64,000 bases of DNA from Tolypothrix brevis GSE-NOS-MK-07-07A (GTDB lineage Bacteria > Cyanobacteriota > Cyanobacteriia > Cyanobacteriales > Nostocaceae): NCBI GenBank assembly GCA_019358985.1, contig JAHHIJ010000010.1, forward strand, positions 117,711-181,710, read 5' to 3'. This document shows positions 63,920 to 64,000 of this stretch, piece by piece (within the stretch, counting starts at the first letter, position 1; each line of letters opens with the position of its first letter). The notes below the pieces were generated by a model. It had not been told where the DNA came from, ran no database searches, and saw only the letters and a list, made by a program, of their open reading frames with translations. Position numbers and translations under genes: made by a program.

Positions 63920-64000
63920 ACCTGGCATAGAGCTATTTTGGCGTAGGGCTACCCCTAGACTATCGTCGCCGCAGCAGCGTTTCACCTCTGAGTTCGGGAT
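63920..64000 (-). rRNA. rrf: 5S ribosomal RNA, 3' part (cut by window edge)
   Basis: Reverse complement begins ATCCCGAACTCAGAGGTGAA, continues ACGCTGCTGCGGCGACGATAG and TAGCCCTACGCCAAAATAGC, and ends TATGCCAGG, matching cyanobacterial 5S rRNA from the loop-A/B region to the 3' end. About 80 of about 118 nt are present; the 5' end and the 23S and 16S genes should lie to the right, on the minus strand. Confidence 0.93.

Overview
The window looks like chromosomal DNA of a filamentous, probably heterocyst-forming (Nostocales-type) cyanobacterium. Supporting signs are allophycocyanin-B (apcD), the dense HIP1-type octamer GCGATCGC, cyanobacterial-style groESL control (K-box plus CIRCE), a cyanobacterial NarL-type response regulator, short heptameric tandem repeats, and many families of dispersed palindromes. 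The species cannot be named from the sequence alone.

Layout. 0-14 kb is mostly core metabolism: an oligopeptide-type ABC permease, purF, purL, a Doc-type toxin pair, apcD, an RlmD/TrmA-type RNA methyltransferase, an anti-sigma kinase and asnS. 13.7-18 kb is accessory: a Rpn/DUF2887-like nuclease, a large lipase-GTPase fusion protein, a truncated Ser/Thr kinase and a decayed ParD antitoxin. 18-22 kb holds a response regulator and the heat-shock operon groES-groEL, separated by about 1 kb that contains the broken end of a [2Fe-2S] ferredoxin-like gene. 22-24 kb carries a tnpB-only IS605-type element and a HicAB pair. 24-28 kb has two methyltransferase-like genes and a radical-SAM enzyme. 27.5-32 kb is the urease cluster (ureD, ureA, ureB, then ureC), interrupted by three small opposite-strand accessory genes. 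32-42 kb is rich in nuclease-like and signalling genes: Rpn, two Uma2, a broken VapBC, an AAA/WD40/TPR protein with an in-frame repeat expansion, a response-regulator/histidine kinase and a vMAP-NB-ARC-TPR STAND ATPase. 42-50 kb has small membrane proteins, rpmF, a molybdopterin oxidoreductase, an aldehyde dehydrogenase, two tandem paralogous membrane proteins and a flavoprotein. 50-56 kb is a surface-polysaccharide cluster (three glycosyltransferases plus a Wzm/Wzt ABC exporter). 56-60.7 kb is a toxin-antitoxin island with intact and decaying modules. 60.7-64 kb holds nadA, a metallophosphoesterase, tRNA-Ser(UGA), a degraded IS4-type transposase with a 370-bp IS5-like remnant nested inside it, and the 3' part of a 5S rRNA gene, so an rRNA operon lies just beyond the right edge on the minus strand.

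How the parts fit. Most housekeeping genes are solitary or in pairs, and the spaces between them are filled by repeats and decayed toxin-antitoxin or IS genes. Repeat sequences have also entered coding regions: a polypurine tract in purL, a palindrome-bearing 45-bp minisatellite in the AAA-protein gene, and short tandem repeats in the tails of the Rpn and Uma2 proteins. The least familiar candidate system is the lipase-GTPase fusion at 14.8-16.8 kb. It keeps a complete-looking Ser-Asp-His triad and recognisable GTPase motifs, and would fit a GTP-controlled lipid-cleaving effector, although that role is inference.
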